Positions 9,893 through 19,610 are shown, counted from the first letter of the stretch. The stretch: DNA of 64,000 bases from Persicobacter diffluens (GCF_036244895.1 NZ_BQKE01000004.1:124001-188000), one strand, 5' to 3'. The notes: generated from the sequence alone by a model not told the origin. Translations and numbers: made by a program.

Positions 9893-9932
9893 CACCACCG
9901 TACTTTTGTTTTAAAACAAAAGTACGGTGGTG
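9893..9932. repeat. Perfect 40-bp palindrome made of two head-to-head iterons
   Basis: Two 20-bp arms, CACCACCGTACTTTTGTTTT and its exact reverse complement, meet with no spacer. Each arm contains a full iteron extended by CACC. It lies ~290 bp after rep. It could be a Rep dimer operator, a handcuffing/incompatibility site, or a terminator-like hairpin. Confidence 0.9.
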
Positions 9933-10044
9933 TTGCTATTTTTAAGCGCTCATTGTCTATGCTTTGATTTACTGTCAATAAAATTGGAGTTGTATTCAAT
10001 GAAAAATCACATAAAAACCTAGTAGTCAGCATGTTGCGATATTT

Positions 10045-10063
10045 CACTATCAAAATGATAGTG
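10045..10063. promoter_or_regulatory. Palindrome CACTATCA-TGATAGTG (operator or parS candidate)
   Basis: The 19-bp sequence CACTATCAAAATGATAGTG is symmetrical except for the AT centre. It shares its half-site with the palindrome at the parA start (5383-5403) and with 13352-13368. Confidence 0.5.
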
Positions 10064-10315
10064 ATTTGAGAGCTGTTTTTAATAAATACCGTATTTTTGT
10101 TTTCCGATTTTTTCGTGAATTGGAAGGATTGTTTTTGATGGAGGTTCAAGCTTTTCATTTTTTTCCTGGTACAAACGGAAAAAAAATCAAGGCTGTAAAC
10201 CATTCAAGAGGGACAGTGAAATGGTTACTGGAATCAACGAGGCCTTATCCTTATTTGATTAATGTTGTAATCTTCTGCATGGGCTGTGGTGGAAATAATA
10301 CGGTAATGTCTTTTA

Positions 10316-10475
10316 GAGCATGTTAAAAAGCACCCTATCCGGCTGCAAATTCGAATTATTGGAATTGATTTAGGAAAATTTCTCAACCATAGCGATGCTA
10401 TCCTCTCAAAATAATCCTTTATCGCTTCTGCAATAATCAAATTTTCGCTGCGAATTTTGGCTTTTAAATACCCTC
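10316..10475 (-). mobile_element. MITE-like element A, copy 1
   Basis: A 160-bp copy in reverse orientation with degenerate TIRs (GAGCATGTTAAAAAG / CTTTTAAATACCCTC), flanked by TTA on both sides. The interior is almost entirely a long imperfect inverted repeat: the GAAAATTTGATTATTG arm pairs with the AATAATTCGAATTTGC arm. Confidence 0.85.
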
Positions 10476-10534
10476 TTATTTCGCCAAACCTCTGATTTTT
10501 GTAACCACCAAGGGTCATGGGTAAAAGATTTTAT

Positions 10535-10750
10535 CCGAATTATTCACCGCCAAATTCAGGTTGACGCAATACAGCTTTAAATGACTATACGTTTTTGGTG
10601 GATTTGCTAATTTTTTTATAGTCAAATTTAAGCAAGCTTGCTTTTCCCTCATTTATCTGCTTCGTTTGTAAAAAAACTTTCAATAGGGGACTTCTCCATC
10701 ATTTTTCCCGTCTTGCAGCTAAACGAGGATTTAAGCCGGAATAATGCTGC
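10535..10750 (-). mobile_element. MITE-like element D, copy 1
   Basis: A reverse-orientation, diverged copy of the ~215-bp repeat (CCGAATTATTCACCGC at one end, GCCGGAATAATGCTGC at the other), followed by TTAA at 10751-10754 and preceded by TTAT. Confidence 0.7.
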
Positions 10751-10884
10751 TTAATGTGATATCGGTGCTCAAGCTCCCGGACCGTTCAAGTAAGAAATTG
10801 AATAATTGGAATGATAGTTATTCATGGTGAAAAAAGATTTGATCACCATGAATATAGCTTCTCTTTTTAGTTGAAATATTACGA

Positions 10885-12534
10885 TTACATTAAACTTATT
10901 GAAAGAGGACTTAATTGAAACCAATCAAATGTAGCCGTATTTTTGCTTTTTTTCCCTTCTGATCCTGCATACATGCCGATATAGACACCATTAAATTTTT
11001 GAGCTATTTCATCTGTTAATATACGATAGTCCTGAGCAGCTCCAATGGGTTTTAGCGTTTCTGAAGTATCGCCATATTTAAACTGCACTTCTAAGCCGGT
11101 GACCTCACATGCTAAAACGATTTTTGAATGCTTATAAGGAACCGAGGCAATAATTTCTGGGGTGATGGGTCCTTGATTATTTTTTTGAAAAACCCTGACC
11201 AAGCTTATCGCATCTTTTCCTTTTAAAAGTTGGTATTGATTTCCATTTCGGCGATATATCACTAAGCCTGCTTTTTCATTTTCTTTTTGCGTTTTAAAAT
11301 TTATCGCCGTGCTGGCAGTATATTGAAAATCTTTGGTTCTGCGGGCTATATAAGCAGGGTTAACAAATTCAGTTAATTGTTCAGCACGTAAATCTAATAC
11401 CAATTTTTTATCTTTGATTCGATACCAATCCGTAGTAGGGGTTCTCAGGAAATTCCATTCCAGTCCTAAGGATACCTTTTCAAACTTATCTTTCTCCGGG
11501 ATTTTTGGCACCGGAGTCCAGGGTAATGCTGGTCTTTCCTGTTCTTGAAGCAGTAGCCCTTTACCTGGATTAAATACGGGGGTGATCCCGCTTTCCTGCT
11601 TCGTCATCTTCACCTTCGCCAAAAAGGTTTCCCGCGCCAGGGGAGTATAGCCACTGAAATTTCTTTTTGCGAGCATTACACTCCACCATGCGCCATCGAC
11701 GGTTTGTATTAAATCAGCATGTCCGGTTTGCCCAATCGGATGGCTTTTCGCTAAATGCCGATGCGTGATCACCGGGTTGGCATGATTCGGAATATAGGGC
11801 CCCCAAAGGTTTTTGCTATTGAAAACAGTGACCGCATGATATTCTCCCGTACCTCCTTCTCCAATTAACAAAAGGTATTCTCCATCAATTTTGTAAAGAT
11901 GAGGACCTTCCGCCCAGCGGGCATTTGTCGCATGCCCATGGGTCAATTGTTTTTTGTCTCCTAATAATTTTCCGGTATCCGGATTGATTTCTTGCATCCA
12001 AATGCCATTTTTTCCAGGCCAATTTTTCCCACCATTGTCGATAATCCCGGCACCAGTGTAATAACAGCGGCCATCGTCATCCCAAAATAGGGAAGGGTCA
12101 ATGCCTGGAGCATCGGCTATCCAAATCGGATCACTCCAGGGGCCGGCCGGGTCTTTTGCTTTTATAATAAAATTCCCCTTTTGCCCTACCATGGTTGTGA
12201 TGATGTAGAACGTACCTTCATGGTAGCGAATCGTAGGGGCAAAAATGCCATTCGAGTTTCGTAGACCGGCTTCATAGACGATTTGGTCTGGACGGTGCAA
12301 TCCATGTCCAATTTTTTCCCAATTCACCAGGTCTTTGCTTTGATGGATCGGTAATCCGGGCCACCATTCAAAACTGGAATTCACCATATAAAAGGTATCG
12401 CTGACACGGCAGATGGAGGGATCCGGATAAAAGCCGGAAAGTATGGGATTGGAGAAAGTTTCTGGGGCAGATTGGGCCCAGACCCATTGCGTGAGCAGTA
12501 CAAAAAAAGTAAGCGCAAGTAGCTTTCGTTTCAT
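10885..12534 (-). CDS. Secreted GH43 glycosidase (beta-xylosidase/arabinofuranosidase-like)
   Basis: A 549-residue enzyme with a signal peptide ending at about WVWAQS (residue 22). A five-bladed GH43 propeller follows, starting NPILSGFYPDPSICRV. The expected acidic triad is present: D38 in FYPDPS (base), D146 in GIDPSLFWDD (pKa modulator) and E209 in RWAEGPHLYK (acid). Residues ~350-549 form a beta-sandwich of the kind attached to GH43 beta-xylosidases. It probably releases xylose or arabinose from side chains or oligosaccharides outside the cytoplasm; exact specificity cannot be read. It is transcribed divergently from the SusC locus at 13947 and separated from it by repeats, so co-regulation is uncertain. 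Confidence 0.88.
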   Translation of the reverse strand: MKRKLLALTFFVLLTQWVWAQSAPETFSNPILSGFYPDPSICRVSDTFYMVNSSFEWWPGLPIHQSKDLVNWEKIGHGLHRPDQIVYEAGLRNSNGIFAPTIRYHEGTFYIITTMVGQKGNFIIKAKDPAGPWSDPIWIADAPGIDPSLFWDDDGRCYYTGAGIIDNGGKNWPGKNGIWMQEINPDTGKLLGDKKQLTHGHATNARWAEGPHLYKIDGEYLLLIGEGGTGEYHAVTVFNSKNLWGPYIPNHANPVITHRHLAKSHPIGQTGHADLIQTVDGAWWSVMLAKRNFSGYTPLARETFLAKVKMTKQESGITPVFNPGKGLLLQEQERPALPWTPVPKIPEKDKFEKVSLGLEWNFLRTPTTDWYRIKDKKLVLDLRAEQLTEFVNPAYIARRTKDFQYTASTAINFKTQKENEKAGLVIYRRNGNQYQLLKGKDAISLVRVFQKNNQGPITPEIIASVPYKHSKIVLACEVTGLEVQFKYGDTSETLKPIGAAQDYRILTDEIAQKFNGVYIGMYAGSEGKKSKNTATFDWFQLSPLSISLM

Positions 12535-12834
12535 GATTAAAAAATTATTTCAGGTAAATACACAAGTCGGAAACCCAATAAATATGATGAGTTCAGTCAG
12601 CAATTTTAAACGTTCTAAGGTAAAGGAATCGCTCCAAGAAAAGGGTTTTATCATGAAAGGATAGGGGGGAGGAAAAATAAAGCTTTCCATCTTTATTATT
12701 TTAGAAGTCGACATCAATGGGTAAGGCCCGCTTCAATGGTTTTACGGAGAGGAATATTTTTCGTGCCGGCCTGCATATTGTTTTTACTAATTTCGATCTT
12801 TAAATCCACTACAGGAAAGGGCAGATCAATTTAA

Positions 12835-13205
12835 CCGGAGGATTGATGCTTTAATCCTCCTTTAGCTGTAAGGCGGGAAAAATGAAGGGATTTTTCCTAT
12901 ACTAGTTTTTTCCAAATAAGTAGATAAATGAGGAGAAAGCTTGCCTAAATTTGGGTTATATAAAAATGGGTCACCCTAGATATAGTGATTAGATATTAAG
13001 GCAGTTTTGTTGGGTACTAAATTTAGCGGTGAATAGGAGCGTGTTTAAAAGCACACCATCCGGCTGCAAATTCGAATTATTGGAAGCGATTTTGGATAAT
13101 TTCTCAACAATAGCGATGCTATTCTCTCAAAATAATCGGGTATCGTTTCTGCAATAATCAAATTTTCGCTGTGAATTTTCGCTTTTAAACGCGCTCTAAT
13201 TCGGA
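12835..13205 (+). mobile_element. MITE-like element D, copy 2, interrupted by element A
   Basis: Flanked by TTAA at 12831-12834 and 13206-13209. Its right terminal repeat (GGTGAATA...ATTCGGATTAA) is split by the 160-bp element A at 13037-13196. Confidence 0.8.
13037..13196 (-). mobile_element. MITE-like element A, copy 2 (inside element D)
   Basis: A full-length reverse copy with TIRs GAGCGTGTTTAAAAG and CTTTTAAACGCGCTC, inserted into the right end of element D copy 2. Confidence 0.88.
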
Positions 13206-13351
13206 TTAAGCCCGCCCTACCTCTCCTCCTGCTTTGGCGATAGCGACCGTAATTTAATGGTAGGGATTTTCTCATTTTATTTTTTCTCCGCTTCCATCAG
13301 GCCTCACTATTTTTCGCCTTTCAAAATTTCGGCTACTCCAAAACCGATTTT

Positions 13352-13368
13352 ACTATCATTTTGATAGT
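13352..13368. promoter_or_regulatory. Palindrome ACTATCA-TTT-TGATAGT
   Basis: A 17-bp perfect palindrome apart from the odd central bases. It has the same half-sites as the parA-proximal palindrome and lies about 580 bp before susC. Confidence 0.4.
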
Positions 13369-13872
13369 GGTGAGGCTTTTTTAGGTGGCAAAACTTTCTG
13401 ATGGGTTTTAATTATCCCTAACCAGTGGAAATGAGTTCCATTGGCCTGAAAGTATGGTGAATTGCTGTCAGCGCTTTCCACAGAGATAGCTTTTCCATAT
13501 CCCGGCGGGCAAAACCATTGGGTATTATTGGATGATCTATTGATAGATGAAAATTTGGAGATTTATAACAGTCTAAAAGTCATTAACAAAAAATTAAAAT
13601 AAAATAATTTAAAGGTTAATAATATATTCTTTTAAAATTAAAAAAGTATTGATTGTAAATAATATTATTCAATTTGGGATACATAAATAGGGTGCATTTT
13701 GAACCGATCCTAAACAATAAAAATTTCAAATAGGTAATACATGTTTTTTAAAGTTAAAAACGCTTTTTATGTGATTTTGGTAAGTAACTGTAATCGAGGT
13801 CTTAAGAGATTTATGTAACCCACTTTTAACTTGTAAATTCTAAAAATTATGAGATTAAATGACAAATTTTGT

Positions 13873-13905
13873 TTTTGATAATTCATCCCCCTTCTTCTAT
13901 ATTTG
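13873..13905 (+). promoter_or_regulatory. Bacteroidota-type promoter for the first susC
   Basis: A -7 element TATATTTG (13898-13905) matches TAnnTTTG, and a TTTG-type -33 element ends at 13877, 20 bp upstream. The spacing suits the Bacteroidota sigma factor. The susC ATG lies 41 bp downstream. Confidence 0.6.
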
Positions 13906-13946
13906 TCATGCAGCTGCAACATTTTTTATCACATTAATTTTTAGTC

Positions 13947-16900
13947 ATGGAATACTTTTTTACTCCATTGACGAGACGTATTGGATTATCAGGATGCCTG
14001 TTTTGGTTGTCTTGTCTTTTATTTAATCCAGCGCTCGCTCAAGAATTATCCGTAACTGGTAAAGTGGTTGCACCTGATGGTGATGGCATCGTTGGGGTGA
14101 ACGTATTGGAAAAGGGAACTTCCAATGGAACAATCACCGATTTCGAAGGGAATTTTGCTTTTAAAGTGAGCAGTGCTGAAAGTGCTATTGTTTTTTCCTT
14201 TGTGGGTTTTAAGCCTCAGGAAGTTGCAGTAGGTACTCAGACACAGTTCGATATTATTCTGGAAGAGGATGTAGAAACCCTGGAAGAGTTGGTCGTGGTA
14301 GGTTATGGGGTCCAGAAGAAAAGCGTGGTAACCGGAGCCATTGCCTCCATTAAATCGGAAGAAATTTCCCAAACGCCAGTGGCTACCGTTGATCAGGCCT
14401 TACAGGGGCGTACTGCCGGGGTAAACGTCACCACTAATTCCGGTGCGCCGGGTGGAGCGATTTCCGTTAAAATCCGTGGTATTGGTAGTAATGGGGATTC
14501 TCAGCCACTCTACATTGTGGATGGGATGCAGGTAGGAAGTTTGGATTTTCTGAATCCGAATGACATTGCCTCTATGGAAGTATTGAAAGATGCGGCTTCT
14601 GCGGCTATTTATGGATCCAGAGCGGCGAACGGGGTAGTTTTGGTGACCACCAAGAAAGGCTCTTCCGGCAAGCTACAGGTTTCTTATGATGGCTATATCG
14701 GGATGCAGAGTCCCTGGAAAAAAGTCTCTACCCTGAATGCGAAGGAGTATATGACCTTGCATAATGAGGCGGCTTATAATGATGGCGCTACCTCTCCGAT
14801 TTTTAATCCATCTTCTTTTGGAAGTTATGCTGATACTGATTGGCAGGATGAGGTTTTCCGTAATAATGCCCCTATCATGAACCATGCGGTGAGTTTGAGT
14901 GGTGGTAACGAGGTCTCTACCTTTGCCATTTCTCTGGGATATTTTGGACAGCAAGGTATTGTTGGAAACGCTGATAATTCAAATTTCGATCGGATCACTT
15001 TCCGCTTAAATTCGGAACATAAGCTTTCCAAACGAGTAACCTTCGGACAAAACCTGACCATTGCGGCCAAATCATCAGCGGGAATTTCTGAACAAAACGA
15101 TTTCGGTGGCATTTTAAATTCTACCTTCTTGCACGACCCAATTACTCCGGCCGTTATACAGGATGCAGAAACTGCTGCTATTTATGCGGGATTACCTTAT
15201 AATCCGGTGATGAATAGTAATGGACAGTATTATGGAATCTCTGATCAGGGTTTGAGGGAGGTTGCCAACCCAATGGCCATGCTTGAAAATTCTCACAATG
15301 CCCATAACGACCGTAATATCATTGGTAATGCTTATTTGACGGTAGACCTTTTACCTGGCTTAAAGTTTAAAACTGATTTAGGGCTGGATTTATATAATTC
15401 ATTTTCACGAGGGTATAACCCGATGCAGTATATGAATGTGGTGAATATGAACCGTAATAGTTCAGCATGGCAGGAGATGAACGACAACGTTGGTTTTCAG
15501 TGGGAGAATGTCCTGAGCTACCAAAAGACGATTAACGGACACGATTTCTCAGCGATCCTGGGGAATACCATTCAGGAATATACCGGCAAGGGTACCTGGG
15601 GGTCCAGAAATGACATCAGTCCTGACGGTTGGTACTATGGATGGTTAGAAAATGGCGCCAATGATGACACTCAAAAGTCCAATGGTTGGTTTTGGAGAAA
15701 CCGATTAGCCTCTTTCTTTAGCCGTGTAAACTATTCCTACAAGGATAAATATATGGTGCAGGCCACTATTCGTCGCGATGGGTCTTCCCGTTTTGGTGAC
15801 AATAATAAATTCGGGGCTTTCCCTTCTGTTTCTGGAGGCTGGACCATTTCTAATGAAGACTTCTTTGCTCCTGTAGCGGGATTGAACTTCCTGAAGTTGC
15901 GCGCTTCCTGGGGACAGGTGGGTAACCAGAGTATCGGAGATTTCGGCTATCTTTCTTTGGCCAACCGTGCCAATGGATATCCGGTCAATGGTAATATTAT
16001 TAATGGTATCGCGATTAATCGAATGGCTAATCCGGATTTGAAATGGGAAACTTCTGAGCAGGCCAATGTGGGACTGGACTTTGGATTCCTGGAGGATAAA
16101 ATCCAGATGACGGCAGAATATTATTCCAAAACCACTCGCGATCTGTTAGGAGTTAGACCCATGCCGGATTATTTAGGAATGGAAAGTCCTTTGTTCAATA
16201 TGGGAACAGTGCAGAACCAGGGGGTGGAATTTAACCTGACCTATGCCAAAAAAACCGGAGACTTCACTTATGATATTACGGGTAACTTCTCGTACAACAA
16301 AAACCGCGTATTGGAAGTAGCCAACCAAAATGGCTATATCGATGGGGATGCACCTCACGTGCATACGGGGAATATGAGAATGGCGGAAGGTTATGCACTG
16401 CCATTTTTCTACGGCTATAAAACCGCCGGTATTTTCCAGAATCAGGAGCAGATTGACAATCACGTGAATGCGGAGGGAAAGCAGATTCAGCCGGATGCCA
16501 AGCCAGGGGATATCATCTTTGTGGATATGAACGGGGACGGAGTGATCACAGAGGAAGACCGCACCAATATCGGAAATCCTGTGCCGGACTGGAACTTTGG
16601 TTTGACCTTCAATGCCAACTATAAGAATTTTGACTTCAGTATTTTCTTTCAGGGTGCAGCTGGCTTTGATATTGCCAATATTATGCGTCGGGGGGATTTG
16701 GATATGCAAAATTACGGAGGAGCAACCCTGGGCCGTTGGACAGGCGAAGGCTCTACCAATTCCTATCCAAGAATGACCCATGAAGATCAGAATAGAAATT
16801 ATACGCGTCTGAATGATATGGTGCATTTGGAAAGAGGAGATTATTTAAGGGTTAAAAATATTCAGCTGGGGTATACGCTACCTACGGAAATTTCTGAAAA

Positions 16901-17075
16901 GGCTGGTTTGAGCCGCGCTAGAATTTATGCTTCCGTACAGAATGCTTTCACCTTCACCGGTTATAGTGGATATGATCCTGAATTGGCGAGTTTTGATATT
17001 TTTAATTATGGTATGGACCGGGGCGGTTACCCTCAGTCAAGAATTATCATGATGGGTGTTAATCTTAATTTTTAA
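13947..17075 (+). CDS. susC: SusC/RagA-type TonB-dependent glycan transporter (locus 1)
   Basis: A 1042-residue outer-membrane transporter. The signal peptide ends near NPALAQ (31). A carboxypeptidase-D regulatory-like domain (~36-115, VTGKVVAPDGDGIVGVNV...GTITDFEGNF) is followed by the TonB plug, which starts VVVGYGVQKKSVVTGAIASI. The plug has the usual LYIVDGMQV and IEVLKDAASAAIYGSRAANGV-like stretch (here MEVLKDAASAAIYGSRAANG), then a large beta-barrel ending in a C-terminal aromatic-poor strand MGVNLNF. It pairs with the SusD-like lipoprotein 11 bp downstream to import oligosaccharides with TonB energy. The genes that follow (PKD lipoprotein, GH3) suggest a beta-glucan, but the sequence itself does not define the substrate. 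Confidence 0.95.
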   Translation: MEYFFTPLTRRIGLSGCLFWLSCLLFNPALAQELSVTGKVVAPDGDGIVGVNVLEKGTSNGTITDFEGNFAFKVSSAESAIVFSFVGFKPQEVAVGTQTQFDIILEEDVETLEELVVVGYGVQKKSVVTGAIASIKSEEISQTPVATVDQALQGRTAGVNVTTNSGAPGGAISVKIRGIGSNGDSQPLYIVDGMQVGSLDFLNPNDIASMEVLKDAASAAIYGSRAANGVVLVTTKKGSSGKLQVSYDGYIGMQSPWKKVSTLNAKEYMTLHNEAAYNDGATSPIFNPSSFGSYADTDWQDEVFRNNAPIMNHAVSLSGGNEVSTFAISLGYFGQQGIVGNADNSNFDRITFRLNSEHKLSKRVTFGQNLTIAAKSSAGISEQNDFGGILNSTFLHDPITPAVIQDAETAAIYAGLPYNPVMNSNGQYYGISDQGLREVANPMAMLENSHNAHNDRNIIGNAYLTVDLLPGLKFKTDLGLDLYNSFSRGYNPMQYMNVVNMNRNSSAWQEMNDNVGFQWENVLSYQKTINGHDFSAILGNTIQEYTGKGTWGSRNDISPDGWYYGWLENGANDDTQKSNGWFWRNRLASFFSRVNYSYKDKYMVQATIRRDGSSRFGDNNKFGAFPSVSGGWTISNEDFFAPVAGLNFLKLRASWGQVGNQSIGDFGYLSLANRANGYPVNGNIINGIAINRMANPDLKWETSEQANVGLDFGFLEDKIQMTAEYYSKTTRDLLGVRPMPDYLGMESPLFNMGTVQNQGVEFNLTYAKKTGDFTYDITGNFSYNKNRVLEVANQNGYIDGDAPHVHTGNMRMAEGYALPFFYGYKTAGIFQNQEQIDNHVNAEGKQIQPDAKPGDIIFVDMNGDGVITEEDRTNIGNPVPDWNFGLTFNANYKNFDFSIFFQGAAGFDIANIMRRGDLDMQNYGGATLGRWTGEGSTNSYPRMTHEDQNRNYTRLNDMVHLERGDYLRVKNIQLGYTLPTEISEKAGLSRARIYASVQNAFTFTGYSGYDPELASFDIFNYGMDRGGYPQSRIIMMGVNLNF

Positions 17076-17086
17076 TCTTTTTTGAC

Positions 17087-18691
17087 ATGAATATTAAGTC
17101 CCTATTTTTTGCTTTAGTTGTTGGAAGCCTTTTCCTGGGCGGATGTCAGAATTGGCTAGATTTTGACCCAACCAATGCACAGACTGAAGATACTTTTTAT
17201 AAGAATCGCAGCGATGCCTATATGGCTTTGATCGCTATTTATGAGCCATTGCGATCAGATTATACGCATTCCTACCATCCACTGGCAATGGTTTCGGATA
17301 TCCTGTCGGATGATATGTATGCCGGTGGTGGTTCCGCCAGTGATATGTTGACCTGGCAGAATATGGCCCGTTTTCGTGCCATTGCAGATGAGGATACCCC
17401 TCGTGCCATGTGGAAAAAGAACTACCGTGGAATTTCACGCGCCAATATGTTAATCTCTAAATATGAGGGGATTGATTTTATGGAGAGTGAAGTGAAGGAT
17501 CGTGATAACTTCCTGGGCGAGGCGACTTTTCTGAGAGGGCATTACTACTATGAATTGTTGCGTTTCTATGAGAACATCCCTTTAATTCTGGAGCCTATAA
17601 GCGGGGAAGACTGGCAGGGGATGCAACAGGCGGATCCGGCATCTGTCTATGCTCAAGTAGCACAGGATATGTTGGACGGCATCGAGCTGATGTCAGAAAG
17701 CACGCCGGAGAATGGTCGTTTGAGCCAGTACGCAGCAAAAGCAGAGTTAGTTAAGGTATTTTTATTTTATACTGGTTTTTATAATCAATCGACTTTGCCA
17801 GTGGCTGATGGTAGTAGTTTTTCAAGAGCGGATGCCTTGGCAATGGCGGAAGATATCCTGAATAATTCCGGGGCAACATTGATGCAGAATTTCGCGGAAT
17901 TGTTCAGTATCGAAGGAGATTTTTGCAAGGAAGTGTTGTTTGAAATTCCTTTTGTGGACAATGGTAGCGGTGACTGGCATGATGCAAAAATGGGTAATAT
18001 GCAATGCCATATGTCGGGTCCGAGAGGTTATAATAGTGTCAATTTGTTAAAAGGCGGCTGGGGATTTGGTATTCCGACCAAGGATTTGGCCCGTTCCTTT
18101 TCTCATGAGGATCAACGTCGTACAGCGACATTGCTTTCTGCCCAGGAGTTGATGGATGCCGAGGGAGCAGGGTCATTTGAAGCCAGCTACACCAATACCG
18201 GTTATTTTGCTTTCAAATACTCAACTCATGCTGATCGCGAGCCAATTTCCGGTTCTGTTGAATTGAACTGGGCTCAGAACTATCACTATATCCGTTTGGC
18301 AGATGTATATCTGATGGCGGCCGAATTACAGTTGGCGGAAGGGAATGCAGGTAAAGCGATGGAATATGTGAATATTATTCGGGAGCGTGCAGGACTGGCT
18401 GGCCTGACATCGATAAGCCAGGAGGATATTTTGCAGGAAAGAAGACTGGAGCTGGCATTAGAAGGACATCGTTATTTTGATTTGTTGCGCCAGGGCCTGG
18501 ATTATGCTTCCAATAAAATTTCAGTCACTAGCTATAATATGGAAACCAATGAGGACGAGCCTGCGATGGGAGATGTAGGAATGGAATCTAATTATTTGGT
18601 GAATTTTGATAGGACGAAAAAAGGATTCTTCCCGATTCCACGATATGAATTGGATTTGAATCCTGAATTCAATCAAAACGCAGGTTACTAA
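17087..18691 (+). CDS. susD: SusD/RagB-type surface glycan-binding lipoprotein (locus 1)
   Basis: A 534-residue lipoprotein with lipobox LGGC (Cys20). It has a SusD N-terminal segment (FDPTNAQTEDTFYKNRSDAYMALIAIY) and TPR-like helices (FLGEATFLRGHYYYELLRFY). The C-terminal SusD hallmark includes YIRLADVYLMAAELQLAEGN, YVNIIRERAGL, ILQERRLELALEGHRYFDLLR and a terminal FFPIPRYELDLNP. It forms the lid on SusC and captures glycan at the cell surface. It starts 11 bp after susC, so it is co-transcribed. Confidence 0.95.
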   Translation: MNIKSLFFALVVGSLFLGGCQNWLDFDPTNAQTEDTFYKNRSDAYMALIAIYEPLRSDYTHSYHPLAMVSDILSDDMYAGGGSASDMLTWQNMARFRAIADEDTPRAMWKKNYRGISRANMLISKYEGIDFMESEVKDRDNFLGEATFLRGHYYYELLRFYENIPLILEPISGEDWQGMQQADPASVYAQVAQDMLDGIELMSESTPENGRLSQYAAKAELVKVFLFYTGFYNQSTLPVADGSSFSRADALAMAEDILNNSGATLMQNFAELFSIEGDFCKEVLFEIPFVDNGSGDWHDAKMGNMQCHMSGPRGYNSVNLLKGGWGFGIPTKDLARSFSHEDQRRTATLLSAQELMDAEGAGSFEASYTNTGYFAFKYSTHADREPISGSVELNWAQNYHYIRLADVYLMAAELQLAEGNAGKAMEYVNIIRERAGLAGLTSISQEDILQERRLELALEGHRYFDLLRQGLDYASNKISVTSYNMETNEDEPAMGDVGMESNYLVNFDRTKKGFFPIPRYELDLNPEFNQNAGY

Positions 18692-18716
18692 TTTTTTGAT
18701 TTTTAATATTATTAAG

Positions 18717-19610
18717 ATGAATATAAGATTTTTTTCTTGCCTGTTATTGTTGGTGAGCATCCTCTCTTGTTCTCCTTATGAGCCCTCAAAAGAAGATTTG
18801 GGGACTCCTCCTTCCAGTGATGAGGTGACTTTTACCCTGGATGTGAATCCGGAATCAGATAATATCTATACTTTTCAAAGTACTCACCCGGCAGCATTTG
18901 TGAGTGTTTGGGATTTAGGAAATGGAGTGAAAACCCAGGGCCAGCAAGTGGAAGGGATCTATCCCTTGAAAGGGAATTATGAAATTGCTTTAACCATCGT
19001 TACGGCAGCCGGAGAAGCGACAACTACTTTCTCTGTTGATATTGATGAAGATGATTATTCTTTGTTGGATCGGAAGGATTATAATAATTTGACCGGAGGC
19101 GTAGACTATGAAAATGGAAAACAGTGGGTTATCAATAAGTCCGTGGTCGGGCATTTGGGAATTGGTCCGGGGGATGCAGACAGCCCGATTTGGTGGGGCA
19201 TCGCTCTTGATGATGACCGTAGCGGATGTGGTTTGTATACCGATGTTTATACTTTCAATATTTTCGGTTTTGGCTATGAGCATTTTACGGATGGTCGGGT
19301 TTATGTGAATGCCGGCTACAGCAGTGATTTCCCGGGAGCAGAAGACTTTTATCCGGAAGGATCGGAGGATCCGGCGGAAATGTTTGCCCCTTATGATGGC
19401 TATGCAGGTGGCTGGAGCATTGAAGACCGGGCTGATGGAAAATATTTGGTATTGAATAGTTCCAATGACAAAGCCTGGATTGGATTCTATGTTCGTTCAA
19501 ATCGGGAATACAAAGTGCATGAATTAACGGAGGATCAATTGTCGATCTCTTCTTTGGCCGAGGATGGTAACCGTTGGTTCCATATTTTGAAGCCTGTAGA
19601 GGCAGAATAA
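18717..19610 (+). CDS. PKD-domain surface lipoprotein (SusE/F-position glycan-binding protein)
   Basis: 297 residues from ATG 18717, chosen because it directly precedes a lipoprotein signal (ISILSC, Cys18); an upstream in-frame start at 18696 would add residues before the signal. A PKD/Ig fold occupies ~30-115 (AFVSVWDLGNGVKTQGQQVEGIYPLKGNYEIALTI). The rest is a ~170-residue beta-rich domain with WVINKSVVGHLGIGPGD...WWGIALDD, a pattern I associate with PKD lipoproteins beside SusD in laminarin/beta-glucan loci. It probably binds glycan at the surface. It sits 25 bp after susD in the same operon. Confidence 0.75.
   Translation: MNIRFFSCLLLLVSILSCSPYEPSKEDLGTPPSSDEVTFTLDVNPESDNIYTFQSTHPAAFVSVWDLGNGVKTQGQQVEGIYPLKGNYEIALTIVTAAGEATTTFSVDIDEDDYSLLDRKDYNNLTGGVDYENGKQWVINKSVVGHLGIGPGDADSPIWWGIALDDDRSGCGLYTDVYTFNIFGFGYEHFTDGRVYVNAGYSSDFPGAEDFYPEGSEDPAEMFAPYDGYAGGWSIEDRADGKYLVLNSSNDKAWIGFYVRSNREYKVHELTEDQLSISSLAEDGNRWFHILKPVEAE

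Larger units (their letters stand above)
9602..10315. other. Gap downstream of rep with palindromes and stray iterons
   Basis: The gap holds a perfect 40-bp palindrome (9893-9932), a CTATCA/TGATAG palindrome (10045-10063) and a single inverted iteron at 10088-10103 (ACCGTATTTTTGTTTT). No convincing gene is present; the short open frames lack start-site support and recognisable motifs. Confidence 0.5.
12535..13946. other. Divergent intergenic region with nested repeats
   Basis: The region contains element D copy 2 (12835-13205) with element A copy 2 inside it, a CTATCA/TGATAG palindrome at 13352-13368, and the susC promoter near 13873-13905. The stretch 13383-13860 is AT-rich and shows no gene. 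A long-loop hairpin with GCCTCAC/GTGAGGC arms and a T-run (13301-13382) is possible but not convincing as a terminator. Confidence 0.5.

Noticed and set aside
10066..10326. 86-codon frame downstream of rep
   Set aside because: Overlaps an iteron and runs into a MITE; no motif or start-site support.
13301..13382. Terminator-like hairpin GCCTCAC/GTGAGGC with T-run
   Set aside because: Loop of over 60 bases makes it a weak terminator; the inner palindrome is reported separately.
16173..16826. 217-codon open frame on the minus strand
   Set aside because: Lies wholly inside susC in an antisense frame; composition (I/H-rich) is that of a shadow, and no motif is present.
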